From: Deltaproteobacteria bacterium
GTDB lineage: Bacteria > Desulfobacterota > SM23-61
Reading direction: 5' to 3'
Assembly (NCBI GenBank): GCA_030654105.1
Contig: JAURYC010000288.1
Span: 1 to 32,042, forward strand
DNA length: 32,042 nt
Below the pieces are notes generated by a model. That model searched no databases and was not told the DNA's origin. It worked only from the letters and a program-made list of their open reading frames with translations. Position 1 is the first letter of the stretch; each line of letters opens with the position of its first letter. Positions 24,563 to 31,298 of the stretch are shown here, piece after piece. The position numbers and the translations under genes are program-made.

Positions 24563-25552
24563 TTATACCTTTGGGGGTTCCTTCCTCTTTGATTCATCCA
24601 GGAAGCACGCCACCATCCCTTCTTCATCTCTTCGGGAAGAAGGGACCTTTTCACTGCAATCCGATTTGGCAAAAACACACCGTGGATGAAAGGTGCATCC
24701 GGGCGGGGGGTCAAGGGGATTGGGAAAACCGGCCCCCAGATGGACCACTGGAACTCCAAGGCCCGGTTCCGGCGTAAGCACCGATTCCAGCAGAGCCCGG
24801 GTGTAAGGATGACGGGGGTTCTGAAATAATCGGTCTGTCTCGGCCTCCTCCACGATCCGCCCCAAATACATAACCGCCACGCGGGTAGCCAGATGTTCCA
24901 CCACTGCCAGATTGTGGCTGATAAGTAAATAGGTGAGTCCTAACTCCTTCCTCAAGGAAATGAGCAGGTTCAGAATCTGTGCTTGAACAGAGACGTCGAG
25001 AGAGGATGTGGGTTCGTCGCAGATCACCACTTCAGGTCGCATGATGAGGGCCCGGGCGACCGCCACTCGCTGGCGCTGCCCCCCTGAGAGCTGTCCCGGA
25101 TAGCTGTGGTAAACCCGTCCGGGCAGGCCAACCAGGTCCAACATCTCCTCCACCTTACTCCGCCAGGTAGATGGATCGCCTACCTTGTGAACCCGGAGGG
25201 GCAGGGAAATGATAGACCCCACCATTTTACGGGGATTCAGCGAAGAGTAAGGATCCTGGAAAACCGGCTGGATCATCCTAGAGCGGGTACGCCGGTCCTC
25301 TCCGGCGATGGCTCGGCCATCGATGAGAATCTGACCACTAGTCGGAGGTAGGAGGCCCAACAGCATACGGGCCAGGGTCGTCTTGCCGCAACCCGACTCG
25401 CCCACAAGGCCTAAAACATCTCCTCTGTTTATACCCAGAGAAACTCCATTGACCGCCCCAAGAGCCCTCTTGCCTTTGAACAGGCCGCGGCTGACCGTGA
25501 AGGTCCGGTGCACGTCCAATAATTCTAAAACCGGTTGTTGGGATTCCGTCAT
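24563..25552 (-). CDS. oppF: Oligopeptide/dipeptide ABC importer ATPase (OppF/DppF-like)
   Basis: One of two nucleotide-binding subunits. The 329-residue protein has Walker A GESGCGKTT at 51-59, signature LSGGQRQRVAVARAL, Walker B VVICDEPTSSLD and the H-loop SHNLAVVEHLA. The Opp/Dpp-specific C-terminal extension has the cysteine pattern GCTFHPRCVFAKSDC; in recent Opp/Dpp structures this region binds an iron-sulfur cluster. I chose the ATG at 25552 because the frame upstream (TTG at 25624) overlaps oppD; no strong ribosome binding site is visible. It is 29 bases after oppD, with a repeat array at the junction. Confidence 0.92.
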   Translation of the reverse strand: MTESQQPVLELLDVHRTFTVSRGLFKGKRALGAVNGVSLGINRGDVLGLVGESGCGKTTLARMLLGLLPPTSGQILIDGRAIAGEDRRTRSRMIQPVFQDPYSSLNPRKMVGSIISLPLRVHKVGDPSTWRSKVEEMLDLVGLPGRVYHSYPGQLSGGQRQRVAVARALIMRPEVVICDEPTSSLDVSVQAQILNLLISLRKELGLTYLLISHNLAVVEHLATRVAVMYLGRIVEEAETDRLFQNPRHPYTRALLESVLTPEPGLGVPVVHLGAGFPNPLDPPPGCTFHPRCVFAKSDCSEKVPSSRRDEEGMVACFLDESKRKEPPKV

Positions 25553-25563
25553 TTTCTTGTTTT

Positions 25564-25591
25564 CACGCTCTGCGCTATGCCCTATGCGCAG
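25564..25591. repeat. Heptamer array TGCGCTA at the oppD 3' end
   Basis: Period-7 words CACGCTC, TGCGCTA, TGCCCTA and TGCGCAG. The array crosses the oppD stop codon (25584-25582) and encodes its last residues, so a repeat seems to have provided the terminus of a coding gene. Confidence 0.6.
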
Positions 25592-26601
25592 GGCGATTTT
25601 AACTTCTCCGGCTCCAGAAGGCAACGATAGCCCCAGTTTAAGCTAAGGGCTCGAATCTCGGGGTTCTGGCCGGAACAGCTCTGGAAAGCATAGGAGCATC
25701 GGTTGCGGAAGCTGCAGCCGTTAAGCTTTCCAATGGGGGTCGGCACCATCCCGGGAATGGAGCCGAGAAATTCTCCCCGTTTAGTCTTGCCCGGAACGGG
25801 GATGCAGCTCAAGAGCCCATGGGTGTAAGGATGCATGGAATTTTCGAAGACCTCCTGGACCGTTCCGGATTCCACGATTTGCCCGGCATATATGACCGCC
25901 AGCCGGTCGGCGATTCGCGCCACAATTCCCAGATCATGGGTAATCAGGATCATGGCCATGTGGAACTCCCGTTGCAGGTCCTTCAATAGATGGAGAATCT
26001 GGGCCTGGATGGTGACATCGAGGGCCGTAGTCGGCTCGTCGGCAATAATCAGCTCGGGCTCGCACATGAGGGCCATGGCGATCATCACGCGCTGGCGAAG
26101 GCCTCCGGAGAGCTGGTGGGGGTATTGGCTGAGGCGGCTTTCGGCGGCGGTGATTCCCACCTTCTCCAGGAGGAACACCGCCCGCTGGCGTGCTTCCAAA
26201 TGGCTCACGCCACGATGCCGGATTATGACCTCCTTCAGCTGGTTGCCAATAGTATAGGCCGGGTTGAGAGAAGTCATGGGTTCCTGGAAAATCATGGCCA
26301 TTCGATCACCCCGAATGTCGGCCATTTCCCTTTCGCCGAGCTTTAGTAAGTCCATACTAAAGAAGTTTAAAGCCTTGGCGCTTCGCCGGGCAGCCCTGGG
26401 AAGGAGGTCCATAACAGCCAGGGCGGTCATGGACTTGCCGCAGCCGGACTCTCCCACCAGACATAGGGTTTCACCCTGCCGAACGATAAAGCTCACGTCG
26501 CGCACTGCGTGCAGTTCTCCCGCGGCCACGGATATATCCACGTTAAGGCCTTCAACCTCCAGCACCACGTCCGGGTTATCTTTTGATTGCCGTTTAGCCA
26601 T
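25582..26601 (-). CDS. oppD: Oligopeptide/dipeptide ABC importer ATPase (OppD/DppD-like)
   Basis: The 339-residue partner ATPase. Walker A GESGCGKS at 50-57, Q-loop FQEPMTSLNP, signature LSGGLRQRVMIAMAL, Walker B LIIADEPTTALD and ITHDLGIVARIADR. The C-terminal extension has GCSFRNRCSYAFQSC, the same cysteine pattern as the partner. ATG at 26601 overlaps the oppC stop by one base (TGATG), indicating coupling. With OppF it forms the heterodimeric motor of the importer. Confidence 0.94.
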   Translation of the reverse strand: MAKRQSKDNPDVVLEVEGLNVDISVAAGELHAVRDVSFIVRQGETLCLVGESGCGKSMTALAVMDLLPRAARRSAKALNFFSMDLLKLGEREMADIRGDRMAMIFQEPMTSLNPAYTIGNQLKEVIIRHRGVSHLEARQRAVFLLEKVGITAAESRLSQYPHQLSGGLRQRVMIAMALMCEPELIIADEPTTALDVTIQAQILHLLKDLQREFHMAMILITHDLGIVARIADRLAVIYAGQIVESGTVQEVFENSMHPYTHGLLSCIPVPGKTKRGEFLGSIPGMVPTPIGKLNGCSFRNRCSYAFQSCSGQNPEIRALSLNWGYRCLLEPEKLKSPCA

Positions 26602-27500
26602 CAGCCCCGACTCTCCGGAGCGGTCACATCCCGGATGCCGTCTCCTGCCAGGTTGATGGAAAGAACCAGCAGGAACAACGCCACCCCAGGAATGGTAATC
26701 AGCCAGGGTTCAAAAAAAAGGAAGTCTTTCCCTTCAGAGACCATCAGACCCCAGGAAGGTGTAGGCGGCTGGACCCCTAGCCCCAGAAAGGAAAGGGCCG
26801 CTTCCAGCAGGATGGCGTTGGCCATCTCCAGCGTGGCCACCACCACCAGGCTATTCAAGACATTGGGCAGGATCTCTGAAAGCAGGATCCGAGCGGTGGA
26901 GCAGCCCACGGCCTCGGCCGCCGGGACATAATCCTGATTGCGGATCTGCTGGGTGGCGCTGCGCATGACCACGGCGTACCGGTTCCACAGCAGGAGCCCG
27001 AGAACGATGATCACCACTTGAAGCGATCCCCCTACCAGGCCTACCACGGCAACCGCCACCAGGACAAAGGGCAAACTGAGGCGGAGGGTGATGATAAAAG
27101 TGATCACCATATCCACCCGCCCCCCGAAATAACCCGCCACGACTCCCAGGGCTGTTCCGATCACGCCGGAGATCAAGGCCACGCAGAAGCCGATGAGCAG
27201 CGAGATCCGGGCGCCATATAGAAGCCGGCTCAGATAATCGCGGCCCACATGGTCCGTCCCCAGAGGATGTTCCGGTTTGCTATCCGGGTGCCAGAAGGGC
27301 TTGGAGATTCGCTTGACGAGGCTTTGCTGGTAGGGGTCGTGGGGGGAGAGCAACGGAGCCAACAGGGCCAGAAGGATGATGATTCCCAGGATGACCCCGC
27401 CGATCATCAGCCCTTTGTGGCCGAAGATGCGGCGGCGCAATAGCTGCCCGGGCGATGGGCCGAGGATTTCTTCGGCTGCGGGAATCTGGCGGAGTTCCAT
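26601..27500 (-). CDS. oppC: Peptide ABC importer permease (OppC/DppC-like)
   Basis: The 299-residue inner-membrane subunit has a hydrophobic segment at about 32-52, the Opp/DppC motif HPLGTDHVGRDYLSRLLYGAR, and four or five further helices. The ATPase-docking EAA-type loop is YVPAAEAVGCSTARILLSEILPN, and SFLGLGVQPPTPSWGLM follows near the C-terminus. ATG at 27500, with the oppB stop one base away. Complete and with no missing motif. Confidence 0.94.
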   Translation of the reverse strand: MELRQIPAAEEILGPSPGQLLRRRIFGHKGLMIGGVILGIIILLALLAPLLSPHDPYQQSLVKRISKPFWHPDSKPEHPLGTDHVGRDYLSRLLYGARISLLIGFCVALISGVIGTALGVVAGYFGGRVDMVITFIITLRLSLPFVLVAVAVVGLVGGSLQVVIIVLGLLLWNRYAVVMRSATQQIRNQDYVPAAEAVGCSTARILLSEILPNVLNSLVVVATLEMANAILLEAALSFLGLGVQPPTPSWGLMVSEGKDFLFFEPWLITIPGVALFLLVLSINLAGDGIRDVTAPESRG

Positions 27501-27501
27501 C

Positions 27502-28419
27502 TCAGGTCACCCGGATCCGCGGGTCGAGCCACCCGTTGAGGAGGTCCGCCGCCAGGGTGAGAACGATGTAGATGACGGCAAAGACCAGGATCACCGCCTG
27601 CACCGTGGGGAAATCGGAGCGTTTGATGGACTCCCAGGCCAGATATCCCATTCCCTGGATGGCGAAGACCGTCTCGATGACGATCGAGCCGCCCAGCATG
27701 AAGCCGAACTGCACGGCGGACACGCTGACCACGGGGATGACGGCGTTGCGCAGGGCATGTTTGAAAAGAATCGACCCGGACAACAGCCCCTTGGCCCGGG
27801 CGGTGCGGATGTAATCGGAGGCCAGAACCTCCATCATTCCCGCCCGGGTCAGGCGCATGATGGCCGGCATGGCGTAGTAGCCCAGGACAATGGTGGGCAT
27901 GACGAAATATTCCCAGCCTTCCGTTCCCGAAGGCGGAAGCAGAGGAAGCCAGACGCTCAGCAAAACCATGAGCATCAGCCCGAGCCAGAAGCTGGGCATG
28001 GCCTGCCCCATGACCGAGAGGAAAAGGGCCGTTCGGTCGATCCAGCTGTTGGGCCGTATGGCGGCGATTACACCGAGTGGGATGGAGAAGACCAGGGCAA
28101 AGACGATGGCGGAAAAACCGAGGATCAAAGTCGCGGGCAGGCGGGCGGCCATGATCTGGCTGACCGGCACCCGGAAATAATAGCTCATCCCGAAATCTCC
28201 CCGGAGCGCTTTCCCGATCCAGGTGAGGTACTGGGTGTAAATCGGCTGGTCAAACCCGTAGGTCTTGCGGATGAAGAGAATGTCGGCGTCCGTGGCCGCC
28301 TCTCCTCCGATGGCCGTAGCCGGGTCGCCAGAGAGGTAGAGCAACCCGAAGCTGAGGGCGGATACGACCAGCGCTACCGCTACCGCTAGAGCAAGTCTCT
28401 TCAGGGTATAGATGAGCAT
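27502..28419 (-). CDS. oppB: Peptide ABC importer permease (OppB/DppB-like)
   Basis: The 305-residue inner-membrane subunit shows the family N-terminus (a helix then SGDPATAIGG), SIPLGVIAA, the docking loop YIRTARAKGL followed by FKHALRNAVIPV, and the C-terminal DPRIRVT. ATG at 28419. It is 80 bases downstream of the binding-protein gene; that gap holds a strong hairpin. By eye this part of the window is rich in G and C compared with the rpmH region, including long spurious antisense frames. Confidence 0.94.
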   Translation of the reverse strand: MLIYTLKRLALAVAVALVVSALSFGLLYLSGDPATAIGGEAATDADILFIRKTYGFDQPIYTQYLTWIGKALRGDFGMSYYFRVPVSQIMAARLPATLILGFSAIVFALVFSIPLGVIAAIRPNSWIDRTALFLSVMGQAMPSFWLGLMLMVLLSVWLPLLPPSGTEGWEYFVMPTIVLGYYAMPAIMRLTRAGMMEVLASDYIRTARAKGLLSGSILFKHALRNAVIPVVSVSAVQFGFMLGGSIVIETVFAIQGMGYLAWESIKRSDFPTVQAVILVFAVIYIVLTLAADLLNGWLDPRIRVT

Positions 28420-28450
28420 TCCGGTTCCCCGTCGGTCCTTTTCCCTGGAA

Positions 28451-28481
28451 AAGGCCCGGTCCCTTCAGGGGGCCGGGCCTT
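28451..28481 (-). terminator. Intercistronic hairpin between binding protein and permease genes
   Basis: AAGGCCCGG (28451-28459) pairs with CCGGGCCTT (28473-28481), with inner CCC/GGG pairing, giving a very stable stem. On the minus strand it is followed by TTTTCC, a short T-run, so it may be a partial terminator. Such hairpins commonly make binding-protein mRNA more abundant than permease mRNA. Confidence 0.65.
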
Positions 28482-28499
28482 CACGCGCATTCCGTCTCT

Positions 28500-30023
28500 C
28501 TATTTCCAGGAAGCGTTGAAGAAACGGGGAATCTCATCCGGCTGGGCGGTGAAATTGAGATCCTTCGTGTAGGCGTAGTTCATGTTCGAGGACCACAGAG
28601 GAATGCAGTAGGCCTGCTCGGCAATGCGCTGCAGGGCCATTTTGTAGTTTTTCTTGCGCACTTCCAGATCGACGGAAGTGTCGGCGATCTCCAGCCATTT
28701 GATCACTTCCGGATCACGGGCGTTGTCATCGGCCGTGCCCCCGAAGAAGTTCCCGGTGAAGGCGGAGGCGTCATGGATGGAGAAAGAGCCCCAGTTGTTC
28801 ATGGCCATGTCCACTTCGCCAACCCGGATCTTTTCCCGTACGGCGGCGTAGGTCATGTATTGGATCTTGGCCTTGATCCCCACGGCATTCAGGTATCCCA
28901 TGATGGCTTCCATCTCAGGCCGTTCCCGCCAGCCGTAAAAATCCATCTCAAAACCGTTGGGGTACCCCGCTTCCGCCAGGAGCTTTTTGGCCTTGGCCGG
29001 GTCATACTCGTACCGGACCACGTCGCTGGTGCAGCCGAGCTGGCTGGGATAGCAGGCCGAGTGGATGAGCTGGGATGCTCCTCTGACCAGGGTTTTCTGG
29101 ATGGTGGCTTTGTCGACCGCGTGGCCGATGGCCTGCCGGACCTTTAATTTATTGAGCGGGGAGTTCCGCCCCTTTTTATTGACCGCGTCAAACTGCAGGA
29201 AATGGACCCTCATGGTATCGGAATTTTCCACGGTTATCTTGGGCATCTTGGCCATCTTCTCCGCCTGGTCCTGCGGCACCCGCCAGATCCAATCCGCCCT
29301 TCCGGACATGAGCTCGGCGATCTGGGTGTTCACCTCGCTGATGAAACGGATATGGAGCTTCCCGATGCTCGGCTTGCCCTTGGGGCTGTCGGCAAAGTAA
29401 TTCTCGTTCTTGGCCATCGTTATGCTCTTCCCCGGGACCACCTCCACGCCCTTGTAAGGGCCCGTCCCCACCGGTTTGATGGCCATCCCGTCGGGACCCA
29501 CCTTGGCATAGTACTTGTGGGGGTAGATGGCCATGACGGCGGCGATGTACTCGGGGGCGGCCGGGAAATTCTTCTTGGTCTTTAGGCGGACCTTGTATTT
29601 TCCCAGCTTCTCGCACTTTTCGATCCAGTTGACGTTGTTCTGGGTTTTGACTCCGTTCTTCGGGTCGGAAACCCAGTTCAGGGTGTAAACCACGTCATCC
29701 GCGTCGAACTCGTCGCCGTTGTGGAACTTCACCCCTTGACGCAGGTCGAATTCCAGGGTCTTGCCGTCGATGAACTTGTAGGAGGTGGCCAGGTTCGGCT
29801 TGTATTCCCCCGTCTTGAAGTCGCGGTAGAGCAAACTGTCCCAGAGGAGATGGCACAGAACCACCCCCCAACGGTCGGTGTTGAAGTAGTTGTCCACCGA
29901 TGAAAGCTCTACGGTGTGGAGGATGTTTAGCGTGTCGTTGGCCTTGCCGGCATAAGCCAAGGGCGCGACCCCAGCGAGCATCAGGAATGCCATCATCCAG
30001 ACTAAGAAAAACTTTTTCCTCAT
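28500..30023 (-). CDS. oppA: Peptide/solute-binding protein of ABC importer (family 5 SBP)
   Basis: The 507-residue protein has a Sec signal peptide (residues 1-25, ending PLAYA) and no lipobox cysteine, so it is likely soluble in the periplasm. It has the family 5 motifs: LRQGVKFHNGDEFDADDVVYTL, VGTGPYKGVEVVPGKSITM, and KVRQAIGHAVDKATI. Family 5 proteins bind di- and oligopeptides, nickel, glutathione or other solutes, so peptide is likely but not certain. ATG at 30023 with AGGAGG 8 bases upstream and a consensus promoter further up. Confidence 0.93.
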   Translation of the reverse strand: MRKKFFLVWMMAFLMLAGVAPLAYAGKANDTLNILHTVELSSVDNYFNTDRWGVVLCHLLWDSLLYRDFKTGEYKPNLATSYKFIDGKTLEFDLRQGVKFHNGDEFDADDVVYTLNWVSDPKNGVKTQNNVNWIEKCEKLGKYKVRLKTKKNFPAAPEYIAAVMAIYPHKYYAKVGPDGMAIKPVGTGPYKGVEVVPGKSITMAKNENYFADSPKGKPSIGKLHIRFISEVNTQIAELMSGRADWIWRVPQDQAEKMAKMPKITVENSDTMRVHFLQFDAVNKKGRNSPLNKLKVRQAIGHAVDKATIQKTLVRGASQLIHSACYPSQLGCTSDVVRYEYDPAKAKKLLAEAGYPNGFEMDFYGWRERPEMEAIMGYLNAVGIKAKIQYMTYAAVREKIRVGEVDMAMNNWGSFSIHDASAFTGNFFGGTADDNARDPEVIKWLEIADTSVDLEVRKKNYKMALQRIAEQAYCIPLWSSNMNYAYTKDLNFTAQPDEIPRFFNASWK

Positions 30024-30137
30024 AATTCCGCCTCCTGAATGGATTTTAATAAAAGATAATACAAAGCGACTGACGGTAAAAACCTTGCCCTTTTCCTCTT
30101 TCTCCGAGAGCGGTTGTTACCCAGAAGGAGATAGGAT

Positions 30138-30155
30138 ACCTTACTGGAGTAAGGT
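30138..30155. promoter_or_regulatory. Palindrome at the predicted opp transcription start
   Basis: ACCTTAC-TGGA-GTAAGGT is a perfect 7-bp-arm inverted repeat lying just downstream of the opp -10 box and covering the predicted start site. An operator for an unidentified repressor is the simplest reading. An mRNA 5' stem-loop is the alternative. No regulator gene is adjacent. Confidence 0.5.
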
Positions 30156-30157
30156 GT

Positions 30158-30186
30158 ATTATAGGGGGAAGGGGTACAAGTGTCAA
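30158..30186 (-). promoter_or_regulatory. Consensus sigma-70 promoter of the opp operon
   Basis: On the minus strand TTGACA (30186-30181) and TATAAT (30163-30158) are both perfect, with a 17-base spacer. The expected start is near 30151, giving a leader of about 127 bases. A promoter this strong suggests that control comes from a repressor; see the adjacent palindrome. Confidence 0.85.
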
Positions 30187-30218
30187 GCTGGATAGGGAAA
30201 ACGTACTTGTTTTATTCC

Positions 30219-30247
30219 TTGACAGCCTGCAAGAAAAAAGTTATTAT
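30219..30247 (+). promoter_or_regulatory. Near-consensus promoter for the csp operon
   Basis: TTGACA (30219-30224), a 17-base spacer and TATTAT (30242-30247). A start near 30254 would give a leader of about 130 bases, long enough for temperature-sensing folding as known for cspA mRNAs. Confidence 0.8.
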
Positions 30248-30283
30248 ATATTTAATAAGTTGCAAAGAGTTTTGGTTTGGAAT

Positions 30284-30324
30284 AAAAAAAGCCGCATAGC
30301 TCTTGATGCTTATGCGGTTTTTTT
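30284..30324 (+). terminator. Terminator-like hairpin inside the csp leader
   Basis: CCGCATA (30292-30298) pairs with TATGCGG (30311-30317), with inner GC/GC pairing and one bulge, preceded by A7 and followed by T7. It is a textbook intrinsic terminator, possibly bidirectional. It lies between the promoter and the CSP start, so it would end a transcript of about 70 bases or serve as an attenuator. Confidence 0.75.
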
Positions 30325-30384
30325 ATTGCCCCGGCCCGGGCGATTGCATCTTATCAGCGTGAAAAAGGAAGGAGGTGAAATGCA

Positions 30385-30585
30385 ATGTCTAAAGGTCGAG
30401 TCAAATGGTTTAATGAGCAAAAGGGATTTGGATTTATTTCTCACGATGGTGGTGATGATTTATTCGTGCACTTCTCATCCATTAAACAAGACGGTTTCAA
30501 GGTTCTTCATGAAGGGGACGAGGTCGAATTCGAAATCGCCCAGGGTAAGAAGGGCCTGCAAGCTATCGATGTGGTGAAATGCTGA
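30385..30585 (+). CDS. Cold shock domain protein (CspA family)
   Basis: A 66-residue OB-fold protein that binds single-stranded nucleic acid as an RNA chaperone. RNP1 is KGFGFI (13-18) and RNP2 LFVHF (26-30), with the aromatic residues at W9 and F10. The sequence and length are those of a typical CSP. ATG at 30385 with GGAGGTG 7 bases upstream. It is followed by a hairpin, a zinc-ribbon gene and an RRM gene. Confidence 0.95.
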   Translation: MSKGRVKWFNEQKGFGFISHDGGDDLFVHFSSIKQDGFKVLHEGDEVEFEIAQGKKGLQAIDVVKC

Positions 30586-30605
30586 AGATCTGCAATCGGA
30601 TCGTA

Positions 30606-30637
30606 AGACCCCAGGAGAGTATTAAAACCTGGGGTCT
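30606..30637 (+). terminator. Hairpin after the csp stop codon
   Basis: AGACCCCAGG (30606-30615) and CCTGGGGTCT (30628-30637) form a perfect 10-bp stem with a 12-base loop, 20 bases after the csp stop. The 3' side is CTCTCGG, not a T-run, so termination may be weak or the element may stabilise the mRNA. Confidence 0.5.
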
Positions 30638-30707
30638 CTCTCGGCGTGACCCCTGGCGGTCAGGGTTGGCGCGATCCCCAAATAAAAATCTTGATGAGGG
30701 GGTATAA

Positions 30708-30869
30708 ATGGCACGGATAAGGAGAAATTTTTACCGGAGGAGTTCCAAAAGGAAAGTGCCCCCAAAATCCTTTAAGGTAACCTGCGCCCGTTGTGGAAAA
30801 GAGCTGTGGATGGAGGTCTCCCCTCCTCCCGAAAAAGCTCTTCTTTGCCTTGATTGTTACAATCAATGA
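30708..30869 (+). CDS. 53-residue CxxC-x17-CxxC zinc-ribbon protein
   Basis: A small gene below the usual length cut-off. Its 53 residues start MARIRRNFYRRSSKRKV (very basic, a likely nucleic-acid-binding tail) and then hold C26-A-R-C29, a 17-residue spacer and C47-L-D-C50, ending YNQ. The spacing matches the CxxC-x17-CxxC zinc-ribbon domain found in short bacterial proteins and often near RNA-related genes. ATG at 30708 has GAGGGGG 5 bases upstream. It is between csp and an RRM gene, 9 bases before the latter, so one transcript is likely. Function is unknown. Confidence 0.85.
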   Translation: MARIRRNFYRRSSKRKVPPKSFKVTCARCGKELWMEVSPPPEKALLCLDCYNQ

Positions 30870-30878
30870 GGAGGGAAA

Positions 30879-31151
30879 ATGAATACAAAAATTTATGTGG
30901 GCAACCTCCCTTTCCAGACCACCGAACCGGACCTTAAAACTCATTTTTCCCAAGCCGGAGACGTCGTATCGGTTAAGATCTTAAAGGACCATCAAACCGG
31001 CCATCCGCGGGGATTCGCCTTTGTGGAAATGTCGACCCGCAGGGAAGCTCAGAAAGCCATCTCCATGCTGAATAAAAGAGGTTTTATGGAAAAAGAGTTG
31101 CTGGTGAAAGAGGCAAGAGTCCGCCCCGGTTTCCGGGGGAGAAGATACTAA
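30879..31151 (+). CDS. RRM-domain RNA-binding protein
   Basis: A 90-residue single-RRM protein with RNP2 IYVGNL (5-10) and RNP1 RGFAFVEM (44-51), plus a short basic/Gly tail (GFRGRRY). Bacterial proteins of this type (Rbp-like, common in cyanobacteria and Deltaproteobacteria) bind RNA and are often cold-linked. ATG at 30879 with GAGGAGGG upstream. It follows the zinc-ribbon gene with a 9-base gap. Confidence 0.94.
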   Translation: MNTKIYVGNLPFQTTEPDLKTHFSQAGDVVSVKILKDHQTGHPRGFAFVEMSTRREAQKAISMLNKRGFMEKELLVKEARVRPGFRGRRY

Positions 31152-31154
31152 GGG

Positions 31155-31180
31155 TACAGATTAATTCCTCAATCTGTACG
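31155..31180. terminator. Palindromic hairpin after the RRM gene
   Basis: GTACAGATT (31155-31163) pairs perfectly with AATCTGTAC (31172-31180) around an 8-base loop, 3 bases after the RRM stop. There is no T-run on the plus side. It could be an mRNA-end stabiliser or a weak terminator between convergent transcription units. The rest of the gap to 31298 shows nothing clear. Confidence 0.5.
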
Positions 31181-31298
31181 AAATTAAACGACCATCTTTG
31201 AAGTTTCTTCCATCATCCCCGTATAGGTAATAACCAAGCAAATCGTAAGATTTTTCCTCAAAAAGACTATCCGGTCAGGTCGTCATTTTTTATCCCAT

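Larger units (their letters stand above)
30024..30384. other. Divergent 361-base intergenic region (oppA / csp)
   Basis: The gap contains the opp promoter and palindrome on the minus strand, the csp promoter on the plus strand, and a terminator-like hairpin in the csp leader. The two -35 boxes are 32 bases apart and fire away from each other. No further gene was seen. Confidence 0.8.

Noticed and set aside
24006-24689. 227-codon open frame on the plus strand
   Set aside because: Antisense to the M81 gene and to the end of the ABC ATPase gene; no recognisable motif, no ribosome binding site.
27376-28389. 337-codon open frame on the plus strand
   Set aside because: It is antisense to the clearly recognisable oppB and oppC genes, lies in G/C-rich sequence that gives few stops, and its translation is Gly/Asp/His/Arg-rich with no domain.
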